Positions 32,101-40,958 are shown, numbered from the stretch's first letter. The stretch: DNA of 64,000 nucleotides from Plasmodium vivax (GCF_000002415.2 NC_009916.1:1443001-1507000), one strand, 5' to 3'. Program-made: numbers and translations. Notes: generated by a model from the sequence alone, not told the origin.

Positions 32101-32169
32101 ATCCACGTAGTTTTTGTAGCTGTCCGTTTTGCTGGCCTTTCCGCCTTCCGTTTTGGACTGCCTCTCCAT
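20179..32169 (-). CDS. Giant ApiAP2 transcription factor with three AP2 domains
   Basis: Single exon, 3996 residues, ATG at 32167-32169 after an A-rich leader. ApiAP2 proteins are the main sequence-specific transcription factors of apicomplexans. Three AP2 domains are readable: about 2809-2861 (RGVYFDRSQKAWIGSWYEEG ... ARNLATKARFAFE), 3371-3424 (QGVFYQDSKKAFCANWYSNG ... ARNLAIAARKKFE) and 3919-3974 (GVYMIRINGIVQAWRAEW ... KKLAIEMRARM). The first two share the canonical YxWxRxF-like sheet plus helix; the third, at the extreme C-terminus, is more divergent. Two non-AP2 conserved-looking blocks occur near 560-680 (INEIILGFTHSDADKYVEQL; YNPQWVCSNNGDGYFYHFRK) and near 1165-1240 (FNYAVIFTPILKHLGVLSSL ... 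ITHKGRGMFF). The rest is Asn/Gly/Ser/Glu low complexity with several tandem repeats. From memory it matches P. falciparum PF3D7_0613800 in size and neighbour. Its target genes cannot be read here. Confidence 0.93.
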   Translation of the reverse strand: MERQSKTEGGKASKTDSYKNYVDELKVVSSMLQNKNLDSFASNSTIDENKLMNVNDLCNIYLDRNTDKGGSKRGADALMQEGTAQPKDLSFPGMMRNNPVMDFLNTPIVNDSGGNSTSGYVNGGGGICVSEANKATLPGEPSPSDQIHVEEQPTHVKETNKTSAATSPHADEFKLIHKSALTANEFRDDRWEECNSFFYKESQHYAKPNGEETHLGEVPNCSCKNEQMCFCRGGGLPLGSEQNEVVPHEEGQNGYNYRLMRLYLEQMINEPGSIKEEELSLDDKAFDVKGFFKRGCLPKDIALQGGSYGHEAKGSPPGNAHVNGLENAHTNEHTNEQTNEHTSNLAHVQAYLQGGVEDPETLPNGGAHKKSPAPCDELKDFGSANGEEPPHEGCNKGAEEGADNCKDNCMGGYTGNYTGSHSGSHSDGRNPPPNEHANQLSLEMQNPSKDGEQNAEQNAEQNPEQNPERVFKNIAMKIQHYLKNYSPKMIFEEGKQLGAVAGMATNAATAMPAAVPAAIPTAIPTAVPTTHMNFPFAGCPPKDKATLQGSIKITVPLFLLYISNAYAVGDLSGRSSNSAHAIRRKRLKKRIINEIILGFTHSDADKYVEQLLCNIKKCFIQVLDYLKEYNPQWVCSNNGDGYFYHFRKIMAIDSSYVDVHSIVHHARVLTKMKRKWAGGLVRGAVVRGGLERSSLDRKIPIRSENGKVIPSVNALVPGSATAIEMHVPNDPSSGGNSFQGANHCGFDPSVPQVDRQHCLGRSLKRKHSLGEEKSAHGCTHKQIKRDAVSAKENYTHDKAEENREQESREPKEHRFVSGAAGGEEALCKEDLIDVEDKIYYAPSDMRTSIETVVNESGKPGKYDGTFGLRAYSEEGEEDEENEEQELHGEKVQPMEGVEASIEGDTPKEDCTPLEGAPADGTHAGDPLQVSGSQQGEKTERDPKDEEEQPANGEGDRVGGHGGDDSNGEAQQQQQRKELMGQTEQPKQPQHQLTTPPVGSQVDGKEAEEAPAEQTSKPLNDHPSLYDESVMLKEQCLSASSSDKLKSNEGKTSASDKLGSEEQGSAYAVGHFASGAPVSRADDATAGAIEVVAAVAAIEADTICEANPGDHQQGEKAHLEAPTNNGYPSSHAANEVDAEGENRHLKNRLVCMNNSIMHLNINKKKKKKKKKIITHYLNQVMNTLFCHDIFNYAVIFTPILKHLGVLSSLSACTMNNIILRLENFKLIEVDKGKITHKGRGMFFRVREKTDCFAGCSPGAAASRNAQVGGVYVDAGMYDNGGMYGNGGMYSNGGMYSNGGMYSNGGMYSNGGMYSNSGMCAADRMCAGEAFPRGRENKVLQYLLAMMEKGGQDRVLVEEMMQKLGFAHPGEAKEVGPLPCSGAVWPGGHSPPYEVRSGLHNSMHNCMGGNQDDPTVHCAHGKGQTADSCSSGDSLCKNKLMEFIREVLIQHGAHINQSVELNSNDNGLSGGEAANNGSREGGANGDEASCSAADNEGGGGSGTSGGSGANGANEQPPFEDSSASLQTETKKRSGPNFGDEKAHDRINSDPSDEGKNGPNGRSSGSSRSHLSNLGSLGNPNGSVLNRENFFKLLKWYWSVKVAGGCDEPFTCKSHVGGPSRVCDGDGPGGGSMFGGVSTCNHASPSSAFANNHFVGSPFSGNHFAANPFTGSHAAPNLEGPLNAYEKDAGTKLHLCSGDNNGQVDSGGGAAPSSDAAKEADDSRAPHYGVPPCEEHERRKPCGSVLNMCAAGNNHLGANLLKAQGALHRCSSFDGEEASNAISTNLNRTCGVNPLKGWNDANQLHHCHEHRTTGCIHANHSKCALMSVATHMNGLLSTERAPCGGVAPCIAGSCNGSAHNHHLYGEKSKLSSILNGNEVKSNLMSDPHADEYNEKGSNPCGGELGKHFFNLMKNGELNLEGLPYEKFLFDSKVLEEANGSFPFKHPMGDSTSEMYAGERHRDAPHGVVNNPSNCFCCVKNPVGGKSNVNVMDLCNHLAQELISKNEGKPLREEEMREAPVQGQLPGQLQRQENPLSASGGQCPDVKLAYDGLVDANCANCANCANCANCSNCPNCGSGAESTPANASAGTQQNSRSNHLWRLYQLYGLLEKAKSGSAVDDKICTDMQNGLKKYFAKHDYPLGKGGKLGNPFSCDHMAAENGCEQEGAGGNKVPSENGRVYEHEWHLLNSQLHLSRRDNVQFAAHAEEDGGGGSGGGNPVIGNPIGGAPGSLFPGGTAEEAMYKDAHGSYKNIFLSDEENQRNEAAMLFHDGHQRMSKTNEQRMKNYLSSLYNSIVYKSGFYPTEGSNHNGAQSSGGSGNVRFNSSSHVNRCADSRRSSNLCDYLTSFTYTNPNENCSDNVSHVDELGKFLLVRGEHSNSREGSGGRHSSGRHSSGRHSSGRHSSGRHSSGRHSSGRHAHHHHHLGGSANKGSSHSKSFAHLYKDVVSSLDHGKGKLCNKHLGNSMGLFNGRNNTDDIILHGYLTRKRREEMTDHIQKKRALLRKIKNRENMTDEEINTSLMKLSADPTEFNFLKKFYAHGGEMEDPEDDDAVDDEVDEDHVDGSHRGDDLDDRDHDPSGKKKMHMKGVYLGGRAATSAAASAAASAGSMAKPGRHMKGGGANQEDEENVSSVNSTKLGMKDERGKNVNFFLNNCTVEYGRGRRNKVVNQNYTKNYELESRYYGRRESSTAGGGAAAGMNGSGSGSGSGSGSSSNNAVGGGGHGGTNGKAPPMSGDHRGGKINGVCYIGNGRSHSKDKAKLHMETTPVGRGNNAGGKGGVGSRRINTKVRNNAVVDSNENYEFKMTSSELKPQRGVYFDRSQKAWIGSWYEEGKQIKRRFKIKYYGWDEARNLATKARFAFENRTKHMKGAGKKGASAAAAANAAASANGGTSNDVTSNGANNDGSEAVNADASGGYARAGGGKEEDTANLNNNGMNEGGANHGASAHHFECGSYVDGTNRRIISRRGGGTYLRATNEDHAVDSSNAPANKRDGRRGGAAMHTGSGSNGRAHKMGEENDPSNGRAAPGGAVAAVGAVTAAGDEEEDVLTAESQKKLRNGNNPGGGSSALVQLGEGKKNEKGVPYADAIKYTGVGEGTSKYEAGGREKYPFEQHHVDYEEYHPAYDRKRNLGNPKGDVRGGACKNEGTYDGYAGKYAGEYKGVEIDLFSDWNEFHRAGAAVGGVSGVGGRYESGARGDYPLSGVSDLGGRGKGRHPSQGGALRHYDDYYAYAKGGYPEGKPGAEHAEEDEGVPKKKNESEQYGGCVGGGRRKINSNGSGVGGGVGGGHGNPHEEEEQEDDQDEEMNYDYCHQVGTTRRERPDRSSRETHLGGAEQKGRNAYAKYPAGKAGDNVITYAKSNNKKSNETNQIDSSVILPQGVFYQDSKKAFCANWYSNGKQEKRYFSINKFGEERARNLAIAARKKFEHVYKKNTNVSKKDVQQHACGMLKAEMSNEVAGLEGNYHLGDNFHQSGKHGYGSHGGKGGLTHTGVAASLAAPLGAAGMVAPMTASMAAPIGAPAMNELPLGGKSGVGHSSKSGPPHEIATVDVKKAHMNSGGSKKAVGGGAPPLSAASPTNSNEDLQYVQNGYVNGKSYSKCRESNLYGEDHLHGETITEGGIYTNGMPVTSPSESIRMNGVNPNGSSSPPYTNKSAVKESIKLVSSPAGSNSTTDMVNNNLGDCVSNGRGVGGTNFEGEGPQNDAEMSLSAPLSNTAIGGGTNPTDNEGADQNGLHSGHSGHSGGGIESGNGIPNGSVIPNGGGMENSPLGTNMGGSASPPFRNSSNVFIGPSDVCIPGGEEQNGGVENNLYGGLTNQTNEMHLYAAASEELSKGLTSEEASPLGGAPFDPNAKECSTPDYYSGSKQGAKGAFPRSVKKEMDDVGMYGKLDRLERVERLEKVDRVDRMDRVDRLEKSNAGTPATPAGVYMIRINGIVQAWRAEWRSPSGCKRTKNFGINTYGSSLSKKLAIEMRARMTGECLVSDDGTVFDYTGKKPPKGAARD
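24930..25022 (-). repeat. Coding SSGRH repeat, six to seven units
   Basis: 15-base units encoding SSGRH in the ApiAP2 protein, followed on the protein by a His run. Confidence 0.9.
25965..26020 (-). repeat. Coding CAN(C) repeat
   Basis: 9-base units (gcaaattgt-type) encode CANCANCANCANC in the ApiAP2 protein. A Cys every third residue is unusual. Confidence 0.85.
28215..28350 (-). repeat. Coding NGGMYS repeat
   Basis: 18-base units (atgtatagcaatggcggc and variants) encode about eight copies of MYSNGG/MYGNGG/MYDNGG in the ApiAP2 protein. Confidence 0.9.
28659..28686 (-). repeat. 28-base A homopolymer inside the ApiAP2 coding sequence
   Basis: Twenty-eight consecutive A residues on the coding strand encode nine Lys codons between LNIN and IITHYLNQ. 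The length is a clear frameshift or slippage risk. Confidence 0.95.
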
Positions 32170-32831
32170 CGCTTCGTTTTTTTTTTTTTTTTTTTTCTCT
32201 TTTCTTTGGGAAGGCCTCTCTCCCTTGGCAGTTGGATGGCGGTTTGAGGTCAGCTTCGATCGGCTTCTACGCAGTTGGTTAGTGGTTATCTTCTACAAGC
32301 TTCTGCAAAAACTTCTATCCGCTTCCTTCCGCTTCCTTCCGCGACGCAGCCGATGGCGCAACCGATGGCGCAAATAAAACAAAAATTAAAAAGGCTCGAA
32401 AAAGCTAGCTGGTCGGGGCGAAGAGACTCTCACCTTTTGTCGTCACATCTGAGCAGATGCAACCCAAGCGGAGTCATCTTCAAAGTGGGATCATGTTAAA
32501 GCGTCTGCCCATCTGAGCGGGGAACCAAATCTCGGCGCTGGCTGCTCAGGGGTGCTATGCCTTCCTTTTCGAAGCCACAAAAAAAAAAAAAAAAAAAAAA
32601 AAAATAAGCAGCTAGCACAGTTCGTGCAAATTACAGTACAAATCTGCGGCGACGCGCGGTATGCTATGTGTGTGTGCACGGGGAGGGGCAAAACTGCTCT
32701 CCTCGTGAATGTCCCTTTGAAAGCATCCACTGCACTGGGTTGTCGTTCTGGTCACTCTGGTGTGCAGCTCAAAATGGGGTAATCACCACGTATGCTGGGG
32801 GGTCTGCGTTATTTAAAATGTTTTCTCTTTT

Positions 32832-32863
<32 letters not shown>

Positions 32864-33663
32864 CTTCCAATCGCTTGATAACAGGTGTGCTCTACAGCTG
32901 TGTGGTCAACCAACCCAGCTCGGGCAAATATATGCGCGTGCACACTGGAGTATATGCACGTGGGGCAAAAACATTAAAGCATCACACAATGGGTGGAGGA
33001 GGGAGAGGGAGAGAAAATACGGGGAAGGCAAACCAATATTCGCGCGTTTACACGTGGAGGTTACGTCGCGAAGGTGTACCTGCTTAAAAGATCAGATGCC
33101 CCGCTTCAAAATTGAAAAGTAGCCTACGGGGGGGAGGCAGTCGCGGTGGCAGAACAGTTGCAGGGACAGTCGCAGCGTCAGTCGCGACGGAACTCGTGTG
33201 CCTTCTGCGCGTCAACAAATAACTTAAAAAAAAAAAAAAAAAGGCATACGCGCACGGGGGTCCCTACATGCACATAACCAAGTGGTTAAAACGTTTTTGC
33301 ATTCACGTGGAGGTAACTGCAAAGCTTTTTTCTTTTTTCTTTTTTTTTTTCTTCCTCCTCCTCGTCACACAAATCTGCGTGGTCGTCGACTAGCTCAACG
33401 GCTGTCGCTGCGAAGTTGTGCAACTGGAAAGAGGGCACCTGGCAGAGATACGTCTCTCCCTTCCGTGCGAGTATGCACAGAGAGAGGACTACACTCGCTG
33501 GCGCTTGTGTGCAAATTGGGGGAGATTCACTCCTTTGTCTTTCCACAATTTCCGTCAAATTACTCGCCTCCCTGTTCGTGTGTGTGTGTGTGGAGGGGAG
33601 AATTCGAGCGTGTGCACCACGAGTGTATATACATGCGCTGCCCACTCGCATGTATGCACACAG

Positions 33664-33695
<32 letters not shown>

Positions 33696-34428
33696 AACAC
33701 ACATATGTATATGCATACACCACGGGGGTGAACAAGTGGTTGGTGTGGCGCGGCAGGTGTGTGAGTGTGTGTGGTATCTGCGCCTTGGCCAGGAGATCGC
33801 GAGATCTGTTCGTGCGCAGGTGCACCCGCCTCTGCCTCGAAAAGGGACAAAAAAAAGGGGGGAAAATGCCAAAAAAAAAAAGGGGGAAAAATAAAGGAAA
33901 CGCCTTCAGCAATGAGCGCGGCAGTTAAAGGCTACTTAAAAAATTCACTACGGTGGGATTTAAAAAAAAAAAAAAAAAACACTACAGTATACTACAGTAT
34001 ACTACACTGCACTGCACTACACCACATCACAACGCTGAGTGGAGGCTCGCCGTGTGCACCTCCCTACTGGCAGGCACAACACACGTGCAGCGCGCACTCG
34101 GGTGTATGCAGTCGTGCGGCTCTCCTACCTCTTGAAAGGGGAGAAAATACGCAGCGAAAAGGGGAGGAGAGGGAGAGAAAAAAAAAAAAAAATACAATAA
34201 CACAATAATATAGCAATAACATAGCAATATAGTAGTAACGCACAACTGACGCATGTGCAGGCACGTCAGCCACAGCAACACATCACGGTGGCGTTACACT
34301 GACAGTAAAAAATACACATGACTATGCATTCACATGGGGTTGTGTTTACGCACGCGCGTGCACCATGTGGTGGAGGCAACTCAGTGGCTGTTTGCTCTCC
34401 CAGTGATTACATCACTTTGGCATAAGTC

Positions 34429-34459
<31 letters not shown>

Positions 34460-35333
34460 GCAGAAGGATGAACCAAATGAAGCAACGTGAAAAAAAAAAT
34501 AAAAAAAAAACAGGAGCTTCAGGGTAGCAACGCTGCATACGCATGGACACTCATGCATACTCACCGCTTCCCCTTATTTTTACATCAAAAAAAATAAAAA
34601 AAAAGGCTATTCCTCGGTGTGTACAAGCGCGGGAATGACGAATGTGAAAAAAAAAAAAAAAAAAAAAAAAAGGGGGTGAAGAATACAGCCCAGATGTGCT
34701 GCTCACCCGCGAGCGGATGGTGCTAAAAAACAACGCGGTGTGACGAGGCACACAGGTGTATGCCATGAATAGACGTGTAAACAGGTGTGTGCACGATGTG
34801 GGGGCACTACTCCCGCACGGCTCACATACACGAAGAGGCAACTGTCGCCAGAGGAGGTGGCACTCCCGGGAAGTTTCCTTTTTGGCACAAATGGGCGACA
34901 AATTTGACGTACGTGTGTGACGCTAGTGACGCTAGGTTTACACACGGCCCCCGCGCCTCGCTCAAGGAGCGCGCGGAAACGAGCCCAACGCAATGGGACT
35001 CTAACGCCAGGACGCTCGCGCGCTTCGCGAGGGGCACGCGGTTTGGAAGAGGCTTCAAAGGGGGGAAAATGAAAGGGGGAAGTGGAAGTGGAAAATGAAG
35101 GTGGAAAATTCAAAAGGGAAAATTCAAAAGTGCAAAATTGAAGGTGCAGATTTACGGAGGCGACTTGAGGAGGCCTTCTAAAACGCCGCTTAAACGCAGC
35201 TTAAAACTTAAAGTGGGAAACTCACGATGGAGAATTCAAAAGGGAGCCAAAATATAAAGCAGAGGAAGAGAGAAAAAAAAAAAAATGAAAGCATAAGGCG
35301 AAAGGAGGACTGACTCACCAATAAAAAGAACTA

Positions 35334-35416
35334 AAAAGTAGTGACTAAAAAGTAGTGACTAAAAATTGGCGACTAAAAATTGGAAACTAAAAACTGGTGA
35401 CTAAAAACTAAAAATT
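35334..35416. repeat. Degenerate GACTAAAAANT tandem repeat
   Basis: About five units of 14-16 bases (gtgactaaaaagta, gcgactaaaaattg and variants), followed by an A-rich block with gggcaaaaaa units to about 35640. Non-coding. Confidence 0.7.
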
Positions 35417-36106
35417 AACTGTCAACGGAAACAGGAAAAAAAAGAACGAAAAAAAACAAAAGGCAGAAAAACAAAAAGCAAAAAAAAAAAGAAAGTAAAA
35501 TAATGAGATAAAAACAAGGCGAAAAAAAAATGCAAAAAAATAGGGCAAAAAAACAGGGCGAAAAAATAGGCAAAAAAATGGGCAAAAAAACGGGCAAAAA
35601 ACGGGCAAAAAACAGGGCGAAAAAACAATGCAAACTCGTGCGTCGCGTCAACCTGCACGTCAACCGGAGTCCCAAAATGTGCACATCCTAGTTACGCACA
35701 AGTGCGGAGAGACGGACGCGTTCCCTCCCTCCTCCTTCACACACCCACGTGTATGCACGACGGGTCATAGCGGGGTGTTTATGCGCACCGCCCGGGCGCT
35801 TTAGTTCCCGAACATAAAAAAATGGATCAAGAGGGAAACGGGCGCAGTGCAAAGTGCGCGAAATGGTCTGAACACTTGTGCAGAGGGAGGGCGGAAGGCA
35901 GGAGAGGAAAGGAAGGCGGGGGAGGAACGGAAGAGGAGAGGCGCGGAAGCAAACCTCAGGAGAGGGATTAAAAGGTGCGAAAAAAAACCAAATGCGCTAA
36001 CTAAAAAATCGCCGCAAGCGATGACACGCGAGCGACTGCTGGGTGAAAACGCTAAAGGGGGAAGAAGTAGCAAATTGGGCTAAGTGGAAGAATGGCAAAA
36101 GCGGCA

Positions 36107-36205
36107 AATTAGCAGTTGGCAGATAGCAGTTAGCAGTTAGCCGTCAACAGTCAACAGTTAACAGTCAACACTTAACAGTTAACGATTAACGATTAACAAG
36201 TTAAC
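36107..36205. repeat. Degenerate CAGTTAGCAGTTAACAGTCAAC repeat
   Basis: Seven-to-nine-base units (cagttag, cagtcaa, cagttaa, cgattaa) in tandem. Non-coding. Confidence 0.7.
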
Positions 36206-38993
36206 TGGGTAAGAAAAATTTAAGGGAGTTAAAAAAAAAATATATCCGCAAGCGCGCATACTGCATACGTTCATACGTGCATATGTTCATGCGTGCATAC
36301 GCTTGAGTGCGCGAACGGCTGTTCATTTCCGCCAGTCTCTTGCAGATAAAATGCGATGATGCTCCCCGGGGAGCAGCTGCTACGCACAATTGGAAAAGGA
36401 AATTCACGCAGGTGCATACTGTGCACAAGGGGTGGGGGGGAGAAAGAGGACTACACACATGTGTGTGTATTTATGTGCGCGCGCGGACTCGGGTGCAGGC
36501 TGCACTTGCGCACATCAAACGGGTATTAACCAGGTAGCGAGGTGACCAGGTAACCGTCTGGAGAAACAACTCGCGCTTGCATGCCCAAGGTGGAGGGAGC
36601 GAAACGTGAGTAATTTTAACGTAAACAAGAGGACGCCTAGCCAGGTTGTGCTTTACAGACAAAAAGGCGGGGGTGCACATTTTTACAAAAAAAAAAAAAA
36701 AAAAAAAAAAAAGGAAAAAAAAAAAAGGAATGCAGGACGCACGGAGGCAATTCTTCCTCATACTATTCCGCTTCTCCTTCTTCATCTTCTTCCTTTTGGT
36801 GCCTTACTGCTGATCTTTTTTTTTTTTTTTTTCTGGTCAGCACAAATGCAGAACAGAAGTAACGGGAGAATAGCGAAATTGGTTCATGCCCAGGTGCAAA
36901 TGCACTCTTTGGTCTAAAAGCACGCGAACGCACCCGCGCACACTCGTGTGCATACGAACAGTAAAGGGGAGAAAAAAAAAAAAAATAATGCGCAACAGGG
37001 AAGGCAGTCACACCGAAAGAGTAACACACTCGGTGCCTTGCGCAGCCAGCATACGGCACTTCGCGCGGAGCACTTTCTCGTGTCGAAATGGCAGTCCAGG
37101 GGAATCGATTTGGAAAAAGGGACACGGGGGATGGAGAATTCGTCCAAATGAACGCAGGTACACGAAGCTGTGCGGGGTGCGCCAAAATAAACGGAGGGGC
37201 TGAACATCTAAGGGGCAATTGCACATTCGGGGGACGTGAAAAAAGTGCACCATCGACTTGTGCTGTGGCGCAAGCGATTAGGAAGAGAGCCAGGCGAAAA
37301 CACGTTTGAGCGTTTAGCCATTTGATCATTAAGCCATTTAACCATTTGACCATTTCACCAGCTGATCGGTTTCCGATTCCTCACCTGCGCGCACGATTTC
37401 CGGTTGGCACACTCTCCGGTGAAACGCGTCACGTTTTAAAAATCGCAACGATGCAGAATTTCACAAAGGTGAGAAAAAAAAAAAAAAAGACAAACAGAAA
37501 GGAAACTTAGTGCGCACTAACGTTTCATTGTTGCCCTGTTCTGCTATCCTGTTTTGTTCATTTTGTTTGTTTTTTTTTTCCGCCTTGTTTAAAGCGGTTT
37601 TACTTCCCTACGCAGACGTGCCAACGTGCGTGCGTTGGTCCCTCTTCCCGTTCGCACAACTGTTTGTAGACAAAAGGAGGATGCAAAGTAAGGCCACCCC
37701 CGCATGTTCATCCCACTGTGTGTAGAGGTGGCCGACGACAGTGAGTGGAAGTGGCGAAGTGGCCACTTTGGATGCGCCTGAAAGCTCCCGTGGTTGGTGG
37801 TATTTTATTTATCAGCGCTCCTACCGCATTGGCTTGCCGCTTGTCAGGAAAAAAAAAAAAATTATGACATGGTCATATCTTTTCGCTTCCTCTCTAAGCA
37901 GCTAGCCAACTTTTCGCCTGAACGGTCAGCAAAAGAAGGAAAAAAAAAAAAAAAAAAACTAGCTAAAAGACTTCTCCATTTGGCTGGTCACCACTCGGAG
38001 GACACATTAAAAGGTAGTATCTCATTTTTTGTTATAAGCAACAACGTAGGGTTTTGGTCTATTTTATGCGTCTTACGTTATAGAGGCGGAGTGACCCCCT
38101 CGCAAAAAAGTTTACTACACCTTCGGAAAAGCACGAGGGAAGGGGGACATTCCAAAAAAAAAACCACAAAGAGGACATCCGCAAGAGAAGCAGCTTTGCC
38201 ATTAAGCTGGTCTGGGTCGTATCATTTTGCCTACTTCGATGCTATCGCGCGAGTTGGCGTTTACGTTTGCTTTGAAGGGGAAAAATAGCGGCCAATCGCT
38301 AAGTCCGCAGCAGGGCGTTTTTTTCACCCGCTTGGTATGGATGCTTGCGTAGGGCGACATATGCCCCCCTGGACAGTTAAAAGGGAAGCGTTGTTAAGTT
38401 GGCTGGAACTACACGGGGAACACACCGCGTGGGGGAGTACCACCCGTGCGCGCTTCATCATTTTTGCGAAAAAGAAATGGGTAGGGGTTCGGATGAGCTT
38501 CCTTTCTGCGAATAGCTACTGGGCTTCGTTCTTCGCGCGGCGCCACCGGAAGGGGCGCGCATGCAGCATGTGGAAAAGGTCAACGCGGTTATGGCGCGCA
38601 CGGTTGTTAAGCGGTCATCAAACGGTCGTCAAAAAGGCACCAAATGGTCGTCGATATGGTCACCACATGATCACCAAACGGTTGCAACAGTGCTCCGCAA
38701 AATCCTTCGCAATGACGGCGCGGAAAAGCGGCTCACGAAAAATCGCAGGGAAGCGGCGTCGCGCGCGCCGCATCCCGCATCGCAAGGGCTGCCTTTTTAA
38801 ATAAAAAAAAAAAGCAAATGGTAAGCGCGCGGTGCTCCGCGTGTGGTTAATTGGCGCGAGTGGAGGAGTTGCCGAATTGGCGAGTAGGGGGAAGTCCGAC
38901 CGCGCTCCTTTGGTCACGCGTTTGTCCGCCCTCCCCAGCGCTCATCGCGCTTCTCACCTGGCACCCCCCCACAGCGGTGACCCCCCCGGCAAA

Positions 38994-40958
38994 ATGTCGC
39001 TGAAGCGGAACTGCCGGGAGCGGCTCTTCAGCGTGATCGAGAAGGTCACCCAAGTGAGCAAGTACCTGATCATGGTGGTGGACCCCAGCGCGCAGCAAGT
39101 GCTCTCCATGATTTGCAGGAGCGAGGAGCTGCTGGAAAGGGGGGTGTCGCTCGTAGAACAGATCGACGCGAAGAGAAGCCAGCTGCAAAATTTCGACTGC
39201 CTCTATTTCCTCAGTTCCAAAGTGGAAGTCGTGGAGAGGATGCTGGACGACTTCACAAATGAGGAAGAAGCAATGTACCATAATGTGCACATTTTATTCA
39301 CCTCCAATGTGGGGAAGAAAAACAGAGAAATTTTGGACCTTCTGGCAGCTAGCCATTTTCTTCTTAAGAGGATGAAAACGTGTGCATGCTTTAACATCCC
39401 CTTCTTTGCATTTGAAAGTAGAGCCTTTTACCTGGACCATCATTTAAATTTGCACGATTTTTACCCCTTAAAGGATTCGAGCATTTTAGGAGAGCTTGCT
39501 TTGGAGTTACTTTCCGTTTGCTGCTGCTTGAAGAGCAACCCTGTTGTGCGCTACCTGAATTCTCCCCTGTGCAGGCAGTTTGCCGAAGTTTTTTCGAACT
39601 GTGTGAGTGACTGTAACATTTTGGAGAGCTCCCAGGGGGGGGACGAGGACGTCTTGCTGATTTTGGACCGGTCGGTCGACTGCTCCATTTTGTTCGTGCA
39701 TGACTATGCCTACCAGAGTCTCTGCTACGACGTCCTGCGGATTAGGGCGGAGCAGCCAAAGCAGTCGAAGCAGGCGAAGCATGCGGAGAAGCCGAATCAG
39801 GGCAAACCGGGGCTGCTTCCCCAGGGGGGGGGCGACCAGGCAGGAGAGGACCCACATACTGTGAGCTTCGAAATTACAAACAACGACCAACGGAAGGAGG
39901 TGAAGAGAGCCACCCTCTCGGAGGAGGACAGCCTCTGGGTCAAGTACAGACACACGCACATCCAGGATGTAAACGAAATGATAAAAAATGACATCGCCTC
40001 ATTTACAGAAAAAAATGCAATCGCGAAGATTAAAAAGAAAAATGTGTTAACCCCGAATGAAGCGCTAGATGCTTTGAGGTCCCTTCCGCAATATGAAACG
40101 ATGATTGAGCAGTACTGGCTACACGTCTACCTATGTGATAGCTGCTTCCAAACTTTGGAAAAGAAAAACGTTGTGGAAGTCGGTATGGTAGAACAAGACG
40201 TGTGCTGTAATGTTGATACTTATGGGAAGGAACTCACTTACACAAAAAATTCTGCAAATGTCCTTTCTATCCTCAGCAGCAGTGACTACCAGCAGGAGGA
40301 GAAGGCCAGACTGCTCCTCCTTTACCTCTTTAATTATGAAAATGTAAGCGAGCTGGACAAGGAAAGACTCATCGAGTCGTCTCAACTGGGTCTCTTTATG
40401 GAAAAGTTCGTCGAGCACTTCCTCGGTTTGAAGATGCACTGCGGTCAGGGTACCCACGTGGAGAGGCACCCCGGAGAGGAAAACCCCCCAGCCTGTAAAC
40501 CATCCCACGTGCTCGAAAGGAACAAAAAGAAGATCAAGCACTATAAGACCGTTGCAAAGGGAGCGAAGTACGAACTGAGTAGATACGAACCGAACGTTAA
40601 AGATATCATTACGGAGCTACATGAGGACACTTTGCACAGGGGAGACTACCCCTTCGTGGATGCCAACCGGGGGTCCTCCTCCGACCAGCATGTGAAAGAG
40701 CAGCACCCCTCTGCAGGGAAGAAGGCCAACGTCACCAGGGGAACTGTGTGGGAGTTCAAATCCGTGGAAAGGACGGAGGCCCAAATGGGGGGTAAAAAAA
40801 AAATTATCGTTTTCATCCTTGGGGGGGTTACCTTCCCGGAAATTCGGCAGGCGTACGAGCTGTCCGAGCAGCTGGGCGTGGACGTGTATGTGGGCGGCAC
40901 GTCCCTGCTCACCAGCGAGGTGCTCTTCCAGCAGTTCAGGCGCTTCCCCGGCGGGTAG
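38994..40958 (+). CDS. Sec1/Munc18-family membrane fusion regulator
   Basis: Single exon, 654 residues from the ATG at 38994; the frame extends upstream but has no other ATG. SM proteins bind syntaxin-type SNAREs and control vesicle fusion. The N-terminus (KYLIMVVDPSAQQVLSMICR ... EQIDAKRSQLQNFDCLYFLS) matches Sec1/Munc18 domain 1, where the family has KVLVVD...RR.PL...AVY.I. Further matches are ILDRSVDCSILFVHDYAYQS (family: DRxxDxxxPxxHExTYQA) and the C-terminal FILGGVTFPEIRQAYELSEQ (family: FIxGGVTxxExRxAYE). A hydrophilic insert rich in K/Q (about 255-300) is plasmodial. The pattern favours the plasma-membrane Sec1/Munc18 branch over Vps45, Sly1 or Vps33, but the subgroup needs a tree. Confidence 0.87.
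   Translation: MSLKRNCRERLFSVIEKVTQVSKYLIMVVDPSAQQVLSMICRSEELLERGVSLVEQIDAKRSQLQNFDCLYFLSSKVEVVERMLDDFTNEEEAMYHNVHILFTSNVGKKNREILDLLAASHFLLKRMKTCACFNIPFFAFESRAFYLDHHLNLHDFYPLKDSSILGELALELLSVCCCLKSNPVVRYLNSPLCRQFAEVFSNCVSDCNILESSQGGDEDVLLILDRSVDCSILFVHDYAYQSLCYDVLRIRAEQPKQSKQAKHAEKPNQGKPGLLPQGGGDQAGEDPHTVSFEITNNDQRKEVKRATLSEEDSLWVKYRHTHIQDVNEMIKNDIASFTEKNAIAKIKKKNVLTPNEALDALRSLPQYETMIEQYWLHVYLCDSCFQTLEKKNVVEVGMVEQDVCCNVDTYGKELTYTKNSANVLSILSSSDYQQEEKARLLLLYLFNYENVSELDKERLIESSQLGLFMEKFVEHFLGLKMHCGQGTHVERHPGEENPPACKPSHVLERNKKKIKHYKTVAKGAKYELSRYEPNVKDIITELHEDTLHRGDYPFVDANRGSSSDQHVKEQHPSAGKKANVTRGTVWEFKSVERTEAQMGGKKKIIVFILGGVTFPEIRQAYELSEQLGVDVYVGGTSLLTSEVLFQQFRRFPGG

Larger units (their letters stand above)
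32170..38993. other. 6.8-kb divergent intergenic region between ApiAP2 and Sec1-family genes
   Basis: By far the longest gap in the window. It lies upstream of both the ApiAP2 gene (-) and the Sec1-family gene (+), so it carries both promoters and presumably long 5' UTRs. It is rich in A/T homopolymers (32579-32604, 32837-32863, 33662-33693, 34434-34459, 34648-34671, 36687-36712), A-rich simple repeats (35335-35640) and degenerate CAGTTAACAGTCAAC units (36107-36205). I found no convincing coding exon. The + frame at 38337-38804 (155 codons) has an ATG but biased, unremarkable composition and is at most an upstream ORF. Confidence 0.6.

Noticed and set aside
38337..38804. 155-codon + strand frame upstream of the Sec1-family gene
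   Set aside because: No recognisable motif, Arg/Ser-heavy translation of degenerate repeats, no splice link to the gene; at most an upstream ORF.
38832..38993. Upstream extension of the Sec1-family frame
   Set aside because: No ATG in this part; family similarity begins just after the ATG at 38994.
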